Shown piece after piece: positions 44,307-54,494 of a stretch of 64,000 bases of DNA. The translations under genes were made by a program, and so were the position numbers. Location of the stretch: positions 744,001 to 808,000 of the forward strand of contig NZ_CP063304.1 in NCBI RefSeq assembly GCF_015159595.1, written 5' to 3'. How positions within the stretch are numbered: position 1 is the first letter of the stretch; every line of letters begins with the position of its first letter. The DNA comes from Blautia liquoris (GTDB lineage: Bacteria > Bacillota > Clostridia > Lachnospirales > Lachnospiraceae). The notes under the pieces are model-generated. The model worked only from the letters and a program-made list of their open reading frames with translations. It made no database searches and was not told the origin of the DNA.

Positions 44307-44990
44307 GTGAAACGTTCTAAGATTAATGCTTGTATTAAGGACATGGAAAGACTGGTAAGGGAGAATGGATTCCATCTTCCGCCATTTTGCAGCTGGACAC
44401 CAAAAGAATGGGAAGACAAGGGCCATGAGTATGACGAGATTCGTGACAACATGCTCGGATGGGATATCACAGATTATGGCCTGGAAGACTGGGACAAGGT
44501 AGGGTTCGCTCTGATTACGCTGCGTAACGGAAATCAGAATAATCCCAAATACAAAAAAGTATACGCAGAGAAATTACTGATGTTGAAAGAAGGACAGCAT
44601 TCTCCCATGCATTTTCACTGGAAGAAATCAGAGGATATTATCAACAGAGGCGGCGGAACGATGATCATTCACGTCTATAACGATGATGGCAATGAGGAAC
44701 TTGCCGACACGGATGTCTGCGTGAATTCCGACGGCAGATCTTACTATGTGCCTGCGGGCACAGGTGTTGAGCTAAAACCTGGGCAGAGCATCACCTTGTG
44801 GCCTCATCAATACCACGATTTCGATGTCAAACCGGGGACTGGCGATGTCCTGATTGGTGAGGTTTCCATGTGTAACGATGACAATACAGACAACCGCTTC
44901 AATCCGCCGGTCGGCCGTTTTCCAAAGATTGAAGAGGACGAAGAGCCATACCGTCTCCTTTGCTTTGAATATCCCAAAGCCAGAGAATAA
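44307..44990 (+). CDS. D-lyxose/D-mannose-type sugar isomerase
   Basis: 227 aa cupin-fold isomerase family (YdaE/D-lyxose isomerase type, EC 5.3.1.15). Metal site: the HSPMHFHWKKSEDIINRGGG segment (two histidines and the Glu side) and the later histidine in LWPHQYHDF. Interconverts D-lyxose and D-xylulose, or D-mannose and D-fructose. GTG start at 44307, after GAGGAGG; the longer frame from 44265 runs through the repeat fragment. Convergent with an AraC regulator that more likely serves abfA. Confidence 0.85.
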   Translation: MKRSKINACIKDMERLVRENGFHLPPFCSWTPKEWEDKGHEYDEIRDNMLGWDITDYGLEDWDKVGFALITLRNGNQNNPKYKKVYAEKLLMLKEGQHSPMHFHWKKSEDIINRGGGTMIIHVYNDDGNEELADTDVCVNSDGRSYYVPAGTGVELKPGQSITLWPHQYHDFDVKPGTGDVLIGEVSMCNDDNTDNRFNPPVGRFPKIEEDEEPYRLLCFEYPKARE

Positions 44991-45025
44991 CTAAAACTGA
45001 CTGTAAGCGTGGCAAACCCATTCTG

Positions 45026-45814
45026 TCAGGATGAATGCAATGCTGCTTTTCGATATTCGCCAGGCGTACAGCCAAACTGACTTTTAAAAAGACGGTTAAA
45101 ATGATTAATGTTCTGAAATCCGGATTCGAGAGCAGCTTGCTTGATTGTAACAGCATCATTGCTCATCAGGTATTTTGCTTTGGAAAATCGAGCTTGTATA
45201 AGTTCTTCCTTAGGTGAACAGTGGAAGAAATCCTGGTAATAGATATAGAGCTGGCTCTTTCCGATATGCAGAATCTTACATAGCTGTTCGATGGTCCAGT
45301 TCTGTTCACAGTTCCCCAGCATCTGTCCGCGAAGCGCCAGAAGCTGGGGATATATATTCTGATGCTGTTTTGTCGGCACGGACTCCTGACACTGCCCGCG
45401 GTGAAGAAGGATCAGAAGCTGTCGGATATAAAGTTCCATCATAGTTTCAGAAAAGGTCATCTGACTTAGGAACTCCTGATAGATCTGCTTTAGCAGCCAG
45501 TTCAGCTCGTCCGTGTTGTATGGATAAAGTATATCATTTAGCCGGATATCATATTGATCTACAATTTTACGGTCACAGCTGAAATGAACATAGCTGTTGA
45601 AGAACTCTTTATCTGCCCGATAATTTTGATACTGTCCGGGAGAGTAGAGGATACATGCTCCTGATCTCACTTTTAACGCAGAGCGGCCTGGAAAGCGAAA
45701 AGTCATCGGAGCAAGGACTAAAAGGAAGAGATAGCTAGCTGTTCCAGACGGACGATAGATCAACTCACAGTCAGGATTGTGTGTGTGATATCCGCAATAA
45801 TCAATTGAAATCAT
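45026..45814 (-). CDS. AraC-family transcriptional regulator
   Basis: 262 aa: an N-terminal sugar-sensing region (SIDYCGYHTHNPDCELIYRP..., 'ACILYSPGQYQNYRAD') and a C-terminal AraC-type double HTH (IEQLCKILHIGKSQLYIYYQDFFHCSP..., 'ALESGFQNINHFNRLFKSQFGCTPGEYRK'). Divergent from the GH51 arabinofuranosidase, so a likely arabinose/arabinan-responsive activator. ATG at 45814 with AAAGGAG; the longer frame to 45877 has no site. Confidence 0.9.
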   Translation of the reverse strand: MISIDYCGYHTHNPDCELIYRPSGTASYLFLLVLAPMTFRFPGRSALKVRSGACILYSPGQYQNYRADKEFFNSYVHFSCDRKIVDQYDIRLNDILYPYNTDELNWLLKQIYQEFLSQMTFSETMMELYIRQLLILLHRGQCQESVPTKQHQNIYPQLLALRGQMLGNCEQNWTIEQLCKILHIGKSQLYIYYQDFFHCSPKEELIQARFSKAKYLMSNDAVTIKQAALESGFQNINHFNRLFKSQFGCTPGEYRKAALHSS

Positions 45815-45950
45815 AAGAACTCCTTTCTGCAACTGTAAGCAGATGAAATATCTGCAAATAGTTTTTGCATAAAACATAAAAAATATCCAAGACCTGAGAA
45901 AAGAATAACAGAACCGGAAGAAATGTCAATATTAAAAGAAATTAGGTAAT

Positions 45951-47522
<1,572 letters not shown>

Positions 47523-47536
47523 ATTGGAGTGAAAGT

Positions 47537-48523
47537 ATGAAGAGTATCATTGAAGATATAAAGAATAAAGACTTTAAAAGAGTATATCTGCTTTATGGAG
47601 AGGAAACATATCTGAAGATTCAGTTTCGGGACAAACTGTGTCATGCACTGAATCAGGAAGATACAATGAATTATTCCGAATTTGAGGGAAAAGGTCAAAA
47701 CGAAGGTCAAATCATAGATCTGGCTGAGACGATGCCTTTTTTTTCAGATCACCGTCTCATTCTTTTGCAGGATACGGGATTCTTTAAAAATAAAGCAGAT
47801 CGGATGGCGGACTATATGGCCGAACTTCCGGATTATATCTGCATGATATTCGTGGAGAGTGAAGTTGACAAACGCAGCCGTATGTACAAGGCTGTCAGGA
47901 AATACGGAAGAACTGTAGAATTCGTGAGCCAGGATGAGAAAACACTTGCCAGATGGGTTTTGGGAACGCTAAAAAGAGAAAACAAGAAGATCACAAAGTC
48001 TGATCTGGATCTGTTTTTTACGGTGACGGGCACAGATATGGGAAATATAGAAAGAGAACTTGAAAAACTGATCTGTTACACAATGGGAAGAGACGTAATC
48101 ACAGACAAGGACATCAAAACGATATGTACCGCCCAGATCACGAATCAGATCTTCGATATGGTCCGGGCAGTGACAGCGAAACAGCAGAAAAAGGCACTGG
48201 ATCTATACTATGATCTTCTTTCGTTAAAAGAATCGCCCATGAAAATTCTCGCACTGATCGCAAGGGAATTCCATATGATGCTGCAGGTGAAAGGCCTGCA
48301 GCTTGAAGGAAGTGATATCCATACAATCGCCGAACGAACAGGTCTTCGCGATTTTGTGGTAAGAAAGTATCTGCCTATGACACGCAGCTATTCCATGGAG
48401 CAGCTGCGTGCCGCCATGGATGACTGTATTACAACTGAGACAGATGTGAAGACAGGGCGGCTTTCGGATGCCATGAGTGTGGAACTGCTGATTATCCGGT
48501 TTAGCTCGAAAAAGTCATATTAA
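47537..48523 (+). CDS. holA: DNA polymerase III delta subunit
   Basis: 328 aa clamp-loader subunit: N-terminal 'FKRVYLLYGEETYLKIQF' and central 'LEKLICYTMGRDVITDKDIKTICTAQITNQIFDMVRAVTAKQQKKAL' are the HolA signatures; the C-terminal helices form the collar. The ATG at 47537 has TTGGAG 9 nt upstream. Convergent with gpr, with a 23-bp overlap of the two 3' ends. Confidence 0.93.
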   Translation: MKSIIEDIKNKDFKRVYLLYGEETYLKIQFRDKLCHALNQEDTMNYSEFEGKGQNEGQIIDLAETMPFFSDHRLILLQDTGFFKNKADRMADYMAELPDYICMIFVESEVDKRSRMYKAVRKYGRTVEFVSQDEKTLARWVLGTLKRENKKITKSDLDLFFTVTGTDMGNIERELEKLICYTMGRDVITDKDIKTICTAQITNQIFDMVRAVTAKQQKKALDLYYDLLSLKESPMKILALIAREFHMMLQVKGLQLEGSDIHTIAERTGLRDFVVRKYLPMTRSYSMEQLRAAMDDCITTETDVKTGRLSDAMSVELLIIRFSSKKSY

Positions 48524-49400
48524 TGCCTTCAGAAATTGTGTAACTGAGACGTTTGATTGTCTCGTCGATATCTTTTGGGGTTACGAACATAGACATCAGC
48601 GAAGGGCTTATGATTTCGCCTAAGAATTCCTGAATCTCGGATTCTTCCAGAGCTTCCAATAAGTTGGAAACGGCATCATGGACGATCGTCCCGGCATCTA
48701 CCACGGTGGGAATGCCAATTCCAATAACGGGAATGCCAAGCGTTTCTTTTGTGAGAGCACAGCGGTAATTCCCCACGCCAGAACCGGGACTGATTCCGGT
48801 GTCAGTCAGTTGTATCGTGCAGTTTAGACGTTTGGTATTGCGGGCCGCCAGAGCATCGATGACAATGACGGAGTCCGGCTTTGTCTTTGCTATGACACCC
48901 TGGAGGATTTCCATCGTCTCCATTCCGGTTTGGGCCATAACACCCGGTACCAACGCACTGATCATCGGGGCACCTTTTGTGCCGGGACCGGCGTATCCGT
49001 ATTCACGTACAAGATGTCGGGTAATATGCAGATTATTGATGACATCGGGGCCAAGGGCATCCGGGGTGATTTCCTGATTTCCAAGTCCTACGACAAGGAC
49101 GGAATTTGGATGGGCGGGCAGCAGTTTTTTTAAATGACGCGAAAGTTCTACAGAGATTTCTCGGTGGTAATCGTCGTCATCTGCTGTCATAGAAGGAGCT
49201 TCCATCGTGATATAGGTGCCAATTGGTTTTTCCATCAGATGTGCCCCATGTTCAGTTTCGATTTTTACCCAAGTGGTACGAAGATCTTTAACCTTATTAT
49301 AATGTTTTCGGATCTTAACGCCGGGTATCTCTACGTTGTCTTTTTCGTATTTTTCACCATTCTCCATGACAAGATCGGTTCGCACTTTGTACTGATTCAT
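48501..49400 (-). CDS. gpr: Germination protease Gpr
   Basis: 299 aa zymogen protease (A25) that degrades small acid-soluble spore proteins at germination. Seen: N-terminal propeptide region ('RTDLVMENGEKYEKDN'), 'VVGLGNQEITPDALGPDVINNL', 'DSVIVIDALAARNTKRLNCTIQLTDTGISPGSGVGN' and the C-terminal 'FVTPKDIDETIKRLSYTISEGIN'. Shorter than the Bacillus form, normal for Clostridia. RBS AAAGGAGA on the minus strand; divergent from rpsT. Confidence 0.95.
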   Translation of the reverse strand: MNQYKVRTDLVMENGEKYEKDNVEIPGVKIRKHYNKVKDLRTTWVKIETEHGAHLMEKPIGTYITMEAPSMTADDDDYHREISVELSRHLKKLLPAHPNSVLVVGLGNQEITPDALGPDVINNLHITRHLVREYGYAGPGTKGAPMISALVPGVMAQTGMETMEILQGVIAKTKPDSVIVIDALAARNTKRLNCTIQLTDTGISPGSGVGNYRCALTKETLGIPVIGIGIPTVVDAGTIVHDAVSNLLEALEESEIQEFLGEIISPSLMSMFVTPKDIDETIKRLSYTISEGINMTFSS

Positions 49401-49469
49401 TTGGATCGTCTCCTTTGCAGGTCTTTTTAAGGCTTATCTTATCTTTTGCATTTTTCATTTAAATATGTA

Positions 49470-49498
49470 TTGACAATGACAGATAAAAAGTATAAGAT
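49470..49498 (+). promoter_or_regulatory. Promoter of rpsT
   Basis: TTGACA (49470-49475), 17 bp, TAAGAT (49493-49498); TATAAG at 15-bp spacing is an alternative. Confidence 0.6.
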
Positions 49499-49511
49499 AA
49501 ATTAGTATGTT

Positions 49512-49539
49512 CGTCGGAGTGTCCGTGTCTGCCCCGACG
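49512..49539 (+). promoter_or_regulatory. Hairpin at the 5' end of the rpsT leader
   Basis: CGTCGG (49512-49517) pairs with CCGACG (49534-49539), right at the predicted transcription start and ~40 nt before the RBS. Could be the site of autogenous control by S20 or just an RNA-stabilising 5' hairpin. Confidence 0.4.
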
Positions 49540-49580
49540 GCAAAGATAAAAATGATATCAGGTATACAGGAGGTGTAACT

Positions 49581-49844
49581 TTGGCAAATATTAAATCATC
49601 GAAGAAGAGAATTCTGGTAGCACAGACAAGAACAGAAAGAAATAAAGCAGTCAGATCTGCTGTAAAAACTTCGATTAAGAAAGTTGAAACAGCTGTTGAG
49701 GCAAAAGATAAGGCTGCTGCCCAGAGCGCACTTACAGCCGCAATTTCGACAATCGAAAAGGCAGGTTCGAAGGGCGTTTATCATAAGAACAACGTATCCA
49801 GAAAAGTTGCACGTTTGAGCAAGGCTGTAAACTCAATCGCATAA
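49581..49844 (+). CDS. rpsT: 30S ribosomal protein S20
   Basis: 87 aa, basic, three-helix bundle that binds 16S rRNA. Starts ANIKSSKKRILVAQTRTERNKAVRSAVKTSIKK and ends SRKVARLSKAVNSIA, the family pattern. TTG start with AGGAGGTG. Monocistronic, with its own promoter and a hairpin after the stop. Confidence 0.97.
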   Translation: MANIKSSKKRILVAQTRTERNKAVRSAVKTSIKKVETAVEAKDKAAAQSALTAAISTIEKAGSKGVYHKNNVSRKVARLSKAVNSIA

Positions 49845-49868
49845 CGCATAAATAGATAAAACAGATAA

Positions 49869-49920
49869 AATCAGAGGTTTCCATTCATACCGTCATGTGA
49901 ATGGGAGCCTCTTTCTGATT
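49869..49920 (+). terminator. Terminator-like hairpin after rpsT
   Basis: AATCAGA...TTTCCATTCA (49869-49887) pairs with TGAATGGGA...TCTGATT (49898-49920); T-rich only within the stem. Confidence 0.55.
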
Positions 49921-50003
49921 GGCCGGGCTTCCAACGTCATGAGAATGAATCTGCAGGTATCAACTTACACTCCATGCATAAACTATATACAGGGGGTGAG
50001 AGG

Positions 50004-51299
50004 TTGGACAATAATGACAAAGGGACGGGGACAGTGGTGATTATCATACTGGCAGTGATTGCGTCGGTTTTAGTTTACAGAAGTTTTAAAGTTATCTCAT
50101 CCGGCGGATTTGACAGAGGAAAAGAGATTATCTCTTCTGCGTACGAGCAGGCACAGAAACTGGCAGTCAAAGTTTACCTGCCGCAAGTTTATTATGACGA
50201 AGATAATCCAGGCAGTGGAGATTTTATTGAACATGTGGCTCAGACCGCAAAGGAGCAGATTCCGGGAATGGGTGTGAGTCAGAAAAAAAAGACGGAGGAT
50301 GAGATGGCCATCGAGGATGCCTCTACCAAAAAAGCAATCATAGATGAAAATAATAAGGCTATCCAGACAAAGATGACTGCAGAAAATCAGCAAAAAGTAC
50401 AAGATGACGAACAGAAAAAGCAGGAAGAGGAGCTCAAGAAAAAGCAGGAAGAAGAGGCAGCGAAAGCGAAAGAAGAGGCGGCGAAGGCAGCCAGTTCCAT
50501 TAATATTATAAACCCCATACCTTTAGACTCGCTGAGGGACTTTAATTATCTCGTAAAAAACTACTTTGTTGTCGATAATAATACGACAGCTGAAAAATCT
50601 CAGATTAATGTAGACGAATTCTGGTCAAAGGATATGAAGATCACAAAAGATCCGTCTGTTCCGCAGATTCTGATCTACCATACCCATTCTCAGGAGACAT
50701 TTGTGGATTCGGTGCCTGGTGATGCGAATACCACTGTGGTGGGCCTTGGAAATCTTCTGACATCGATTCTTCAGGATACCTATGGCTATCAGGTAATTCA
50801 TCTGACCAATACTTTTGACCTTGTGGACGGAAAAGAAGAGAGAAGCAGAGCTTATGATTATGCGCTTCCTGTCGTTGAGCAGACTTTACATGACAACCCA
50901 TCTATTGAAGTGGTGATTGACCTGCACAGGGATGGTGTAAAGGATTGGCAGCATATGGTCACTGAGATTGATGGAAAGCCAACAGCACAGATTATGCTTT
51001 TTAACGGAGTTTCCCGCACGAAGATGAACGGCGACAACCCGTCACTTCCCAATCCCTATATCAAAGACAATCTGGCATTTTCTTTTCAGCTGGAACACAT
51101 GGCAAACCAGTGCTATCCGGATTTTACCCGCTGTATCTATCTAAAAGGACTGCGATACAACCTGCACGTGCGCCCAAAATCCATTCTGCTGGAGGTGGGA
51201 GCTCAGACCAATACATTGGAAGAAGTGAGAAATGCTATGGAACCTTTCGCAAAAGTGCTTAATTCCGTTCTGGATGGGACGAATAAAACACTGCAGTGA
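50004..51299 (+). CDS. spoIIP: Stage II sporulation protein P
   Basis: 431 aa: one N-terminal membrane helix (VVIIILAVIASVLVY), a Lys/Glu-rich coiled linker (~95-160) and the C-terminal SpoIIP peptidoglycan amidase/endopeptidase domain: 'PQILIYHTHSQETF', 'VIDLHRDGV', 'FQLEHMANQCYPDFTRCIYLKGLRYNLHVRPKSILLEVGAQTNTLEE' with the Zn-binding His and Glu. Acts in engulfment with SpoIID/SpoIIM. TTG start at 50004 preceded by GGGGGTGAGAGG; the ATG at 49974 lacks a site. Confidence 0.92.
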   Translation: MDNNDKGTGTVVIIILAVIASVLVYRSFKVISSGGFDRGKEIISSAYEQAQKLAVKVYLPQVYYDEDNPGSGDFIEHVAQTAKEQIPGMGVSQKKKTEDEMAIEDASTKKAIIDENNKAIQTKMTAENQQKVQDDEQKKQEEELKKKQEEEAAKAKEEAAKAASSINIINPIPLDSLRDFNYLVKNYFVVDNNTTAEKSQINVDEFWSKDMKITKDPSVPQILIYHTHSQETFVDSVPGDANTTVVGLGNLLTSILQDTYGYQVIHLTNTFDLVDGKEERSRAYDYALPVVEQTLHDNPSIEVVIDLHRDGVKDWQHMVTEIDGKPTAQIMLFNGVSRTKMNGDNPSLPNPYIKDNLAFSFQLEHMANQCYPDFTRCIYLKGLRYNLHVRPKSILLEVGAQTNTLEEVRNAMEPFAKVLNSVLDGTNKTLQ

Positions 51300-51384
51300 G
51301 TGCAGAGGCAAAGAAGAGTGACAAAAGCCCCTCATCTGTGGTATTATGTAATTTGTAAAGACACATTTCAGGAGGATGAAATAC

Positions 51385-53199
51385 TTGGCAGTTATAGATC
51401 AAAAGAATATACGGAACTTTTGCATTATTGCGCATATTGATCATGGAAAATCCACGCTTGCTGACCGGATTATTCAGATGACTGGTTTGCTGACCGAACG
51501 TGAGATGCAGTCTCAGGTGTTGGATAACATGGAACTTGAGAGAGAACGTGGAATCACAATCAAAGCGCAGGCAGTCCGGACCATATACAAGGCAGAGGAT
51601 GGACAGGAATACATTCTGAATATGATAGATACCCCAGGGCATGTGGATTTTAATTATGAAGTTTCCAGGAGTCTTGCTGCCTGCGACGGGGCGATACTCG
51701 TGGTAGACGCTTCTCAGGGGATTGAGGCTCAGACTCTTGCAAATGTCTATCTGGCTCTGGATCATAATCTGGATGTGTTTCCGGTGATCAACAAGATTGA
51801 CCTGCCCAGTGCTGAGCCGAATCGAGTGATCGCAGAGATCGAGGATGTGATTGGAATCGAAGCGCAGGGATGCCCTGAAATTTCGGCAAAAACAGGATTA
51901 AATGTTAATCAGGTTCTGGAAGAGCTTATAAAAAAAGTTCCGGCCCCCGGCGGGAACAGAGATAATCCTCTCCAGGCACTGATCTTCGACTCTGTCTATG
52001 ATTCATATCGAGGTGTCATCATCTCATGCAGAATCAAAGAAGGTAGTGTGAGAAAAGGAACCAGGATCAAGATGATGGCCACAGGTGCCACAGAAGAGGT
52101 AGTCGAAGTCGGATATTTCGGAGCCGGGCAGCTGATTCCCTGTGAGGAACTTACGGCGGGAATGGTCGGATACATCACTGCAAGTATCAAGAATGTTGCC
52201 GATACACGTGTAGGTGATACGATCACGAATGCGGACAGACCTTGTGAGCAGCCTCTTCCGGGTTATAAAAAAGTAAACCCTATGGTTTACTGTGGGATGT
52301 ATCCGGCGGATGGGGCGGATTATCAGGAACTGCGGGATGCACTGGAGAAACTTCAGCTCAATGATGCGTCACTTTTCTTTGAACCTGAGACATCTGCAGC
52401 ACTGGGATTCGGATTTCGCTGTGGTTTTTTAGGCCTTCTGCATCTGGAGATTATACAGGAACGTCTGGAAAGAGAGTACAATCTGGATCTTGTCACCACG
52501 GCACCTAGTGTAATCTACAAAGTCCACAAGACAGATGGGACATACATGGAACTTACGAATCCGTCCAATCTTCCGGATCCCACAGAGATAGACTATATGG
52601 AAGAGCCGCTGGTCTCTGCAGATATCATGGTCACGACAGAGTTTATCGGACCGATCATGGAACTGTGTCAGCAGAGAAGGGGACAGTATCAGGGCATGGA
52701 GTATATGGAGACAACCCGAGCGCAGCTGCACTATAAATTGCCGCTGAACGAAATCATCTACGATTTCTTTGACGCTCTGAAATCGAGATCGAAAGGGTAC
52801 GCATCATTTGACTATGAGCTTTGCGGCTATGAGAAGAGCGATCTTGTAAAACTGGACATCCTGGTAAATAAGGAAGAAGTCGATGCACTTTCCTTCATTG
52901 TGTTTGCTGACTCGGCTTATGATCGCGGCAGAAGAATGTGTGAGAAACTGAAAGAAGAGATTCCAAGACAGCTCTTCGAGATACCGATTCAGGCGGCTGT
53001 CGGTTCCAAAATTATTGCCAGGGAGACCGTGAAGGCAGTTCGAAAAGATGTACTTGCCAAATGCTACGGCGGCGATATCAGCCGAAAAAAGAAACTGTTG
53101 GAAAAACAGAAAGAGGGAAAGAAACGCATGCGCCAGATCGGGAATGTGGAGATTCCCCAGAAGGCATTCATGAGTGTCCTGAAACTTGATGATGACTGA
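51385..53199 (+). CDS. lepA: Elongation factor 4 (LepA)
   Basis: 604 aa translational GTPase that back-translocates ribosomes. Walker [39 protein letters not shown]; domains II-V end with the LepA-specific C-terminal '[60 protein letters not shown]'. TTG start at 51385 has AGGAGG at 9 nt; the ATG at 51376 abuts the RBS. hemW follows 77 bp downstream after a short hairpin. Confidence 0.97.
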   Translation: MAVIDQKNIRNFCIIAHIDHGKSTLADRIIQMTGLLTEREMQSQVLDNMELERERGITIKAQAVRTIYKAEDGQEYILNMIDTPGHVDFNYEVSRSLAACDGAILVVDASQGIEAQTLANVYLALDHNLDVFPVINKIDLPSAEPNRVIAEIEDVIGIEAQGCPEISAKTGLNVNQVLEELIKKVPAPGGNRDNPLQALIFDSVYDSYRGVIISCRIKEGSVRKGTRIKMMATGATEEVVEVGYFGAGQLIPCEELTAGMVGYITASIKNVADTRVGDTITNADRPCEQPLPGYKKVNPMVYCGMYPADGADYQELRDALEKLQLNDASLFFEPETSAALGFGFRCGFLGLLHLEIIQERLEREYNLDLVTTAPSVIYKVHKTDGTYMELTNPSNLPDPTEIDYMEEPLVSADIMVTTEFIGPIMELCQQRRGQYQGMEYMETTRAQLHYKLPLNEIIYDFFDALKSRSKGYASFDYELCGYEKSDLVKLDILVNKEEVDALSFIVFADSAYDRGRRMCEKLKEEIPRQLFEIPIQAAVGSKIIARETVKAVRKDVLAKCYGGDISRKKKLLEKQKEGKKRMRQIGNVEIPQKAFMSVLKLDDD

Positions 53200-53276
53200 T
53201 GAGAGGCTGTTCCCTTTTTAGGGGAATGGCCTTGCGTTTTCTGCCTTGCGAGGTGAAAAGGTTCAAGGAGGAATCA

Positions 53277-54410
53277 ATGAACAAAAAAGAATTAGAACTC
53301 TATGTGCACATCCCTTTTTGTGTCAAAAAATGTGATTACTGTGACTTCCTTTCTTTTTCCTGCTCCGATGAGGCGAAAGTTTCTTATACAAGAGCTTTAC
53401 TCAAAGAGATTGACAGCCAGCCGGATATGGAGGATTATCAAGTGGTTTCTATCTTTTTCGGGGGAGGAACACCATCTCTTATGGAAATTGATCTGATGCA
53501 GAAGATAACAGAACAGATCAGGGGTAAATTTCACATTTCCGATCAGGCGGAGATCACACTGGAGGCAAATCCGGGCACGCTTACGATGGAAAAATTACAG
53601 GCTTACCTTCAGATGGGTTTTAACCGTATCAGTATCGGTTGTCAGTCGCTGTCGAACACAGAGCTTATCAGACTTGGGAGAATACACACGGCGGAGGAGT
53701 TTTACGAGAGCTTTTTACTGGCACGCAATGCGGGATTTGATAATATAAATGTGGATCTGATGTCTGCACTGCCCGGACAAACCTTTGAGAACTGGGAGAG
53801 AAACCTGCGGGAAATGGCAGATCTTGCACCGGAACATATCTCTGCCTACAGTCTGATACTGGAAGAAAGAACTCCATTTTTCCAGAAACAGTGCGATTTG
53901 GATCTTCCAGATGAAGATACGGAGCGGCTGATGTACGAAAAGACGCAAGATATCCTGAGAGAATACGGTTATCATCAGTATGAGATATCGAATTATGCGA
54001 AAGCAGGGTATGAATGCCGTCACAATATAGGTTACTGGAAACGGGTTCCTTATTTGGGATTTGGACTTGGTGCGTCATCTCTGAAAAACGAGGAGAGATA
54101 TTCGAATACTTCCGATTGGAAAGAATATCTGAAGAAAAGTGACAGACCAGAGAGCATAAAAAAGAGCTGCGAGAAACTGAGCAGGAAAGATCAGATTGAA
54201 GAATATATGATACTCGGTCTTCGGATGAACTGCGGTGTCTCGGAAAAGGATTTTTCCGGGCAATTTGGCTGCACCTTTGATGATATCTATCATGACGTAA
54301 TCAATAAGTACGTAAAAACCGGATACATGCAGAGGACAGAGGGGAAAATCACTTTGACAAGAAAGGGAATATCGGTCAGCAATATCATCATGGCAGATTT
54401 TATACTCTAA
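53277..54410 (+). CDS. hemW: Radical-SAM haem chaperone HemW
   Basis: 377 aa. Radical-SAM cluster HIPFCVKKCDYCDF (CxxxCxxC) at residues ~14-22, 'FFGGGTPSLM', 'LEANPGTL' and 'GFNRISIGCQS' follow; C-terminal HemN-like domain. HemW delivers haem to apoproteins and was formerly annotated as HemN; it is paired with lepA in many bacteria. ATG at 53277 with AAGGAGG; the longer frame into lepA is not used. Confidence 0.94.
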   Translation: MNKKELELYVHIPFCVKKCDYCDFLSFSCSDEAKVSYTRALLKEIDSQPDMEDYQVVSIFFGGGTPSLMEIDLMQKITEQIRGKFHISDQAEITLEANPGTLTMEKLQAYLQMGFNRISIGCQSLSNTELIRLGRIHTAEEFYESFLLARNAGFDNINVDLMSALPGQTFENWERNLREMADLAPEHISAYSLILEERTPFFQKQCDLDLPDEDTERLMYEKTQDILREYGYHQYEISNYAKAGYECRHNIGYWKRVPYLGFGLGASSLKNEERYSNTSDWKEYLKKSDRPESIKKSCEKLSRKDQIEEYMILGLRMNCGVSEKDFSGQFGCTFDDIYHDVINKYVKTGYMQRTEGKITLTRKGISVSNIIMADFIL

Positions 54411-54411
54411 G

Positions 54412-54425
54412 GGAACAAACGTTTG
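54412..54425 (+). promoter_or_regulatory. LexA (SOS) box of uvrA
   Basis: GGAACAAACGTTTG differs from the Firmicutes consensus CGAAC-N4-GTTYG at one position. It overlaps the -35 region of the promoter at 54423-54451. Confidence 0.75.
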
Positions 54426-54451
54426 CTTTCTGGGTGCGATTGTGATATGAT
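54423..54451 (+). promoter_or_regulatory. Promoter of uvrA
   Basis: TTGCTT (54423-54428), 17 bp, TATGAT (54446-54451), overlapped by the LexA box. Confidence 0.6.
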
Positions 54452-54494
54452 ATATTAGACAAATTATAATAGCAAAAGGAGCTTTAATATAAAT

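Noticed and set aside
51259-51765. 168-codon frame antisense to lepA
   Set aside because: Overlaps the conserved G domain of LepA; no start signal.
53205-53262. Hairpin and GCCTTGCG direct repeat between lepA and hemW as a further copy of the dispersed repeat
   Set aside because: Superficial likeness to the 5' module only; the GATACC start and AATCCGTG core are missing.
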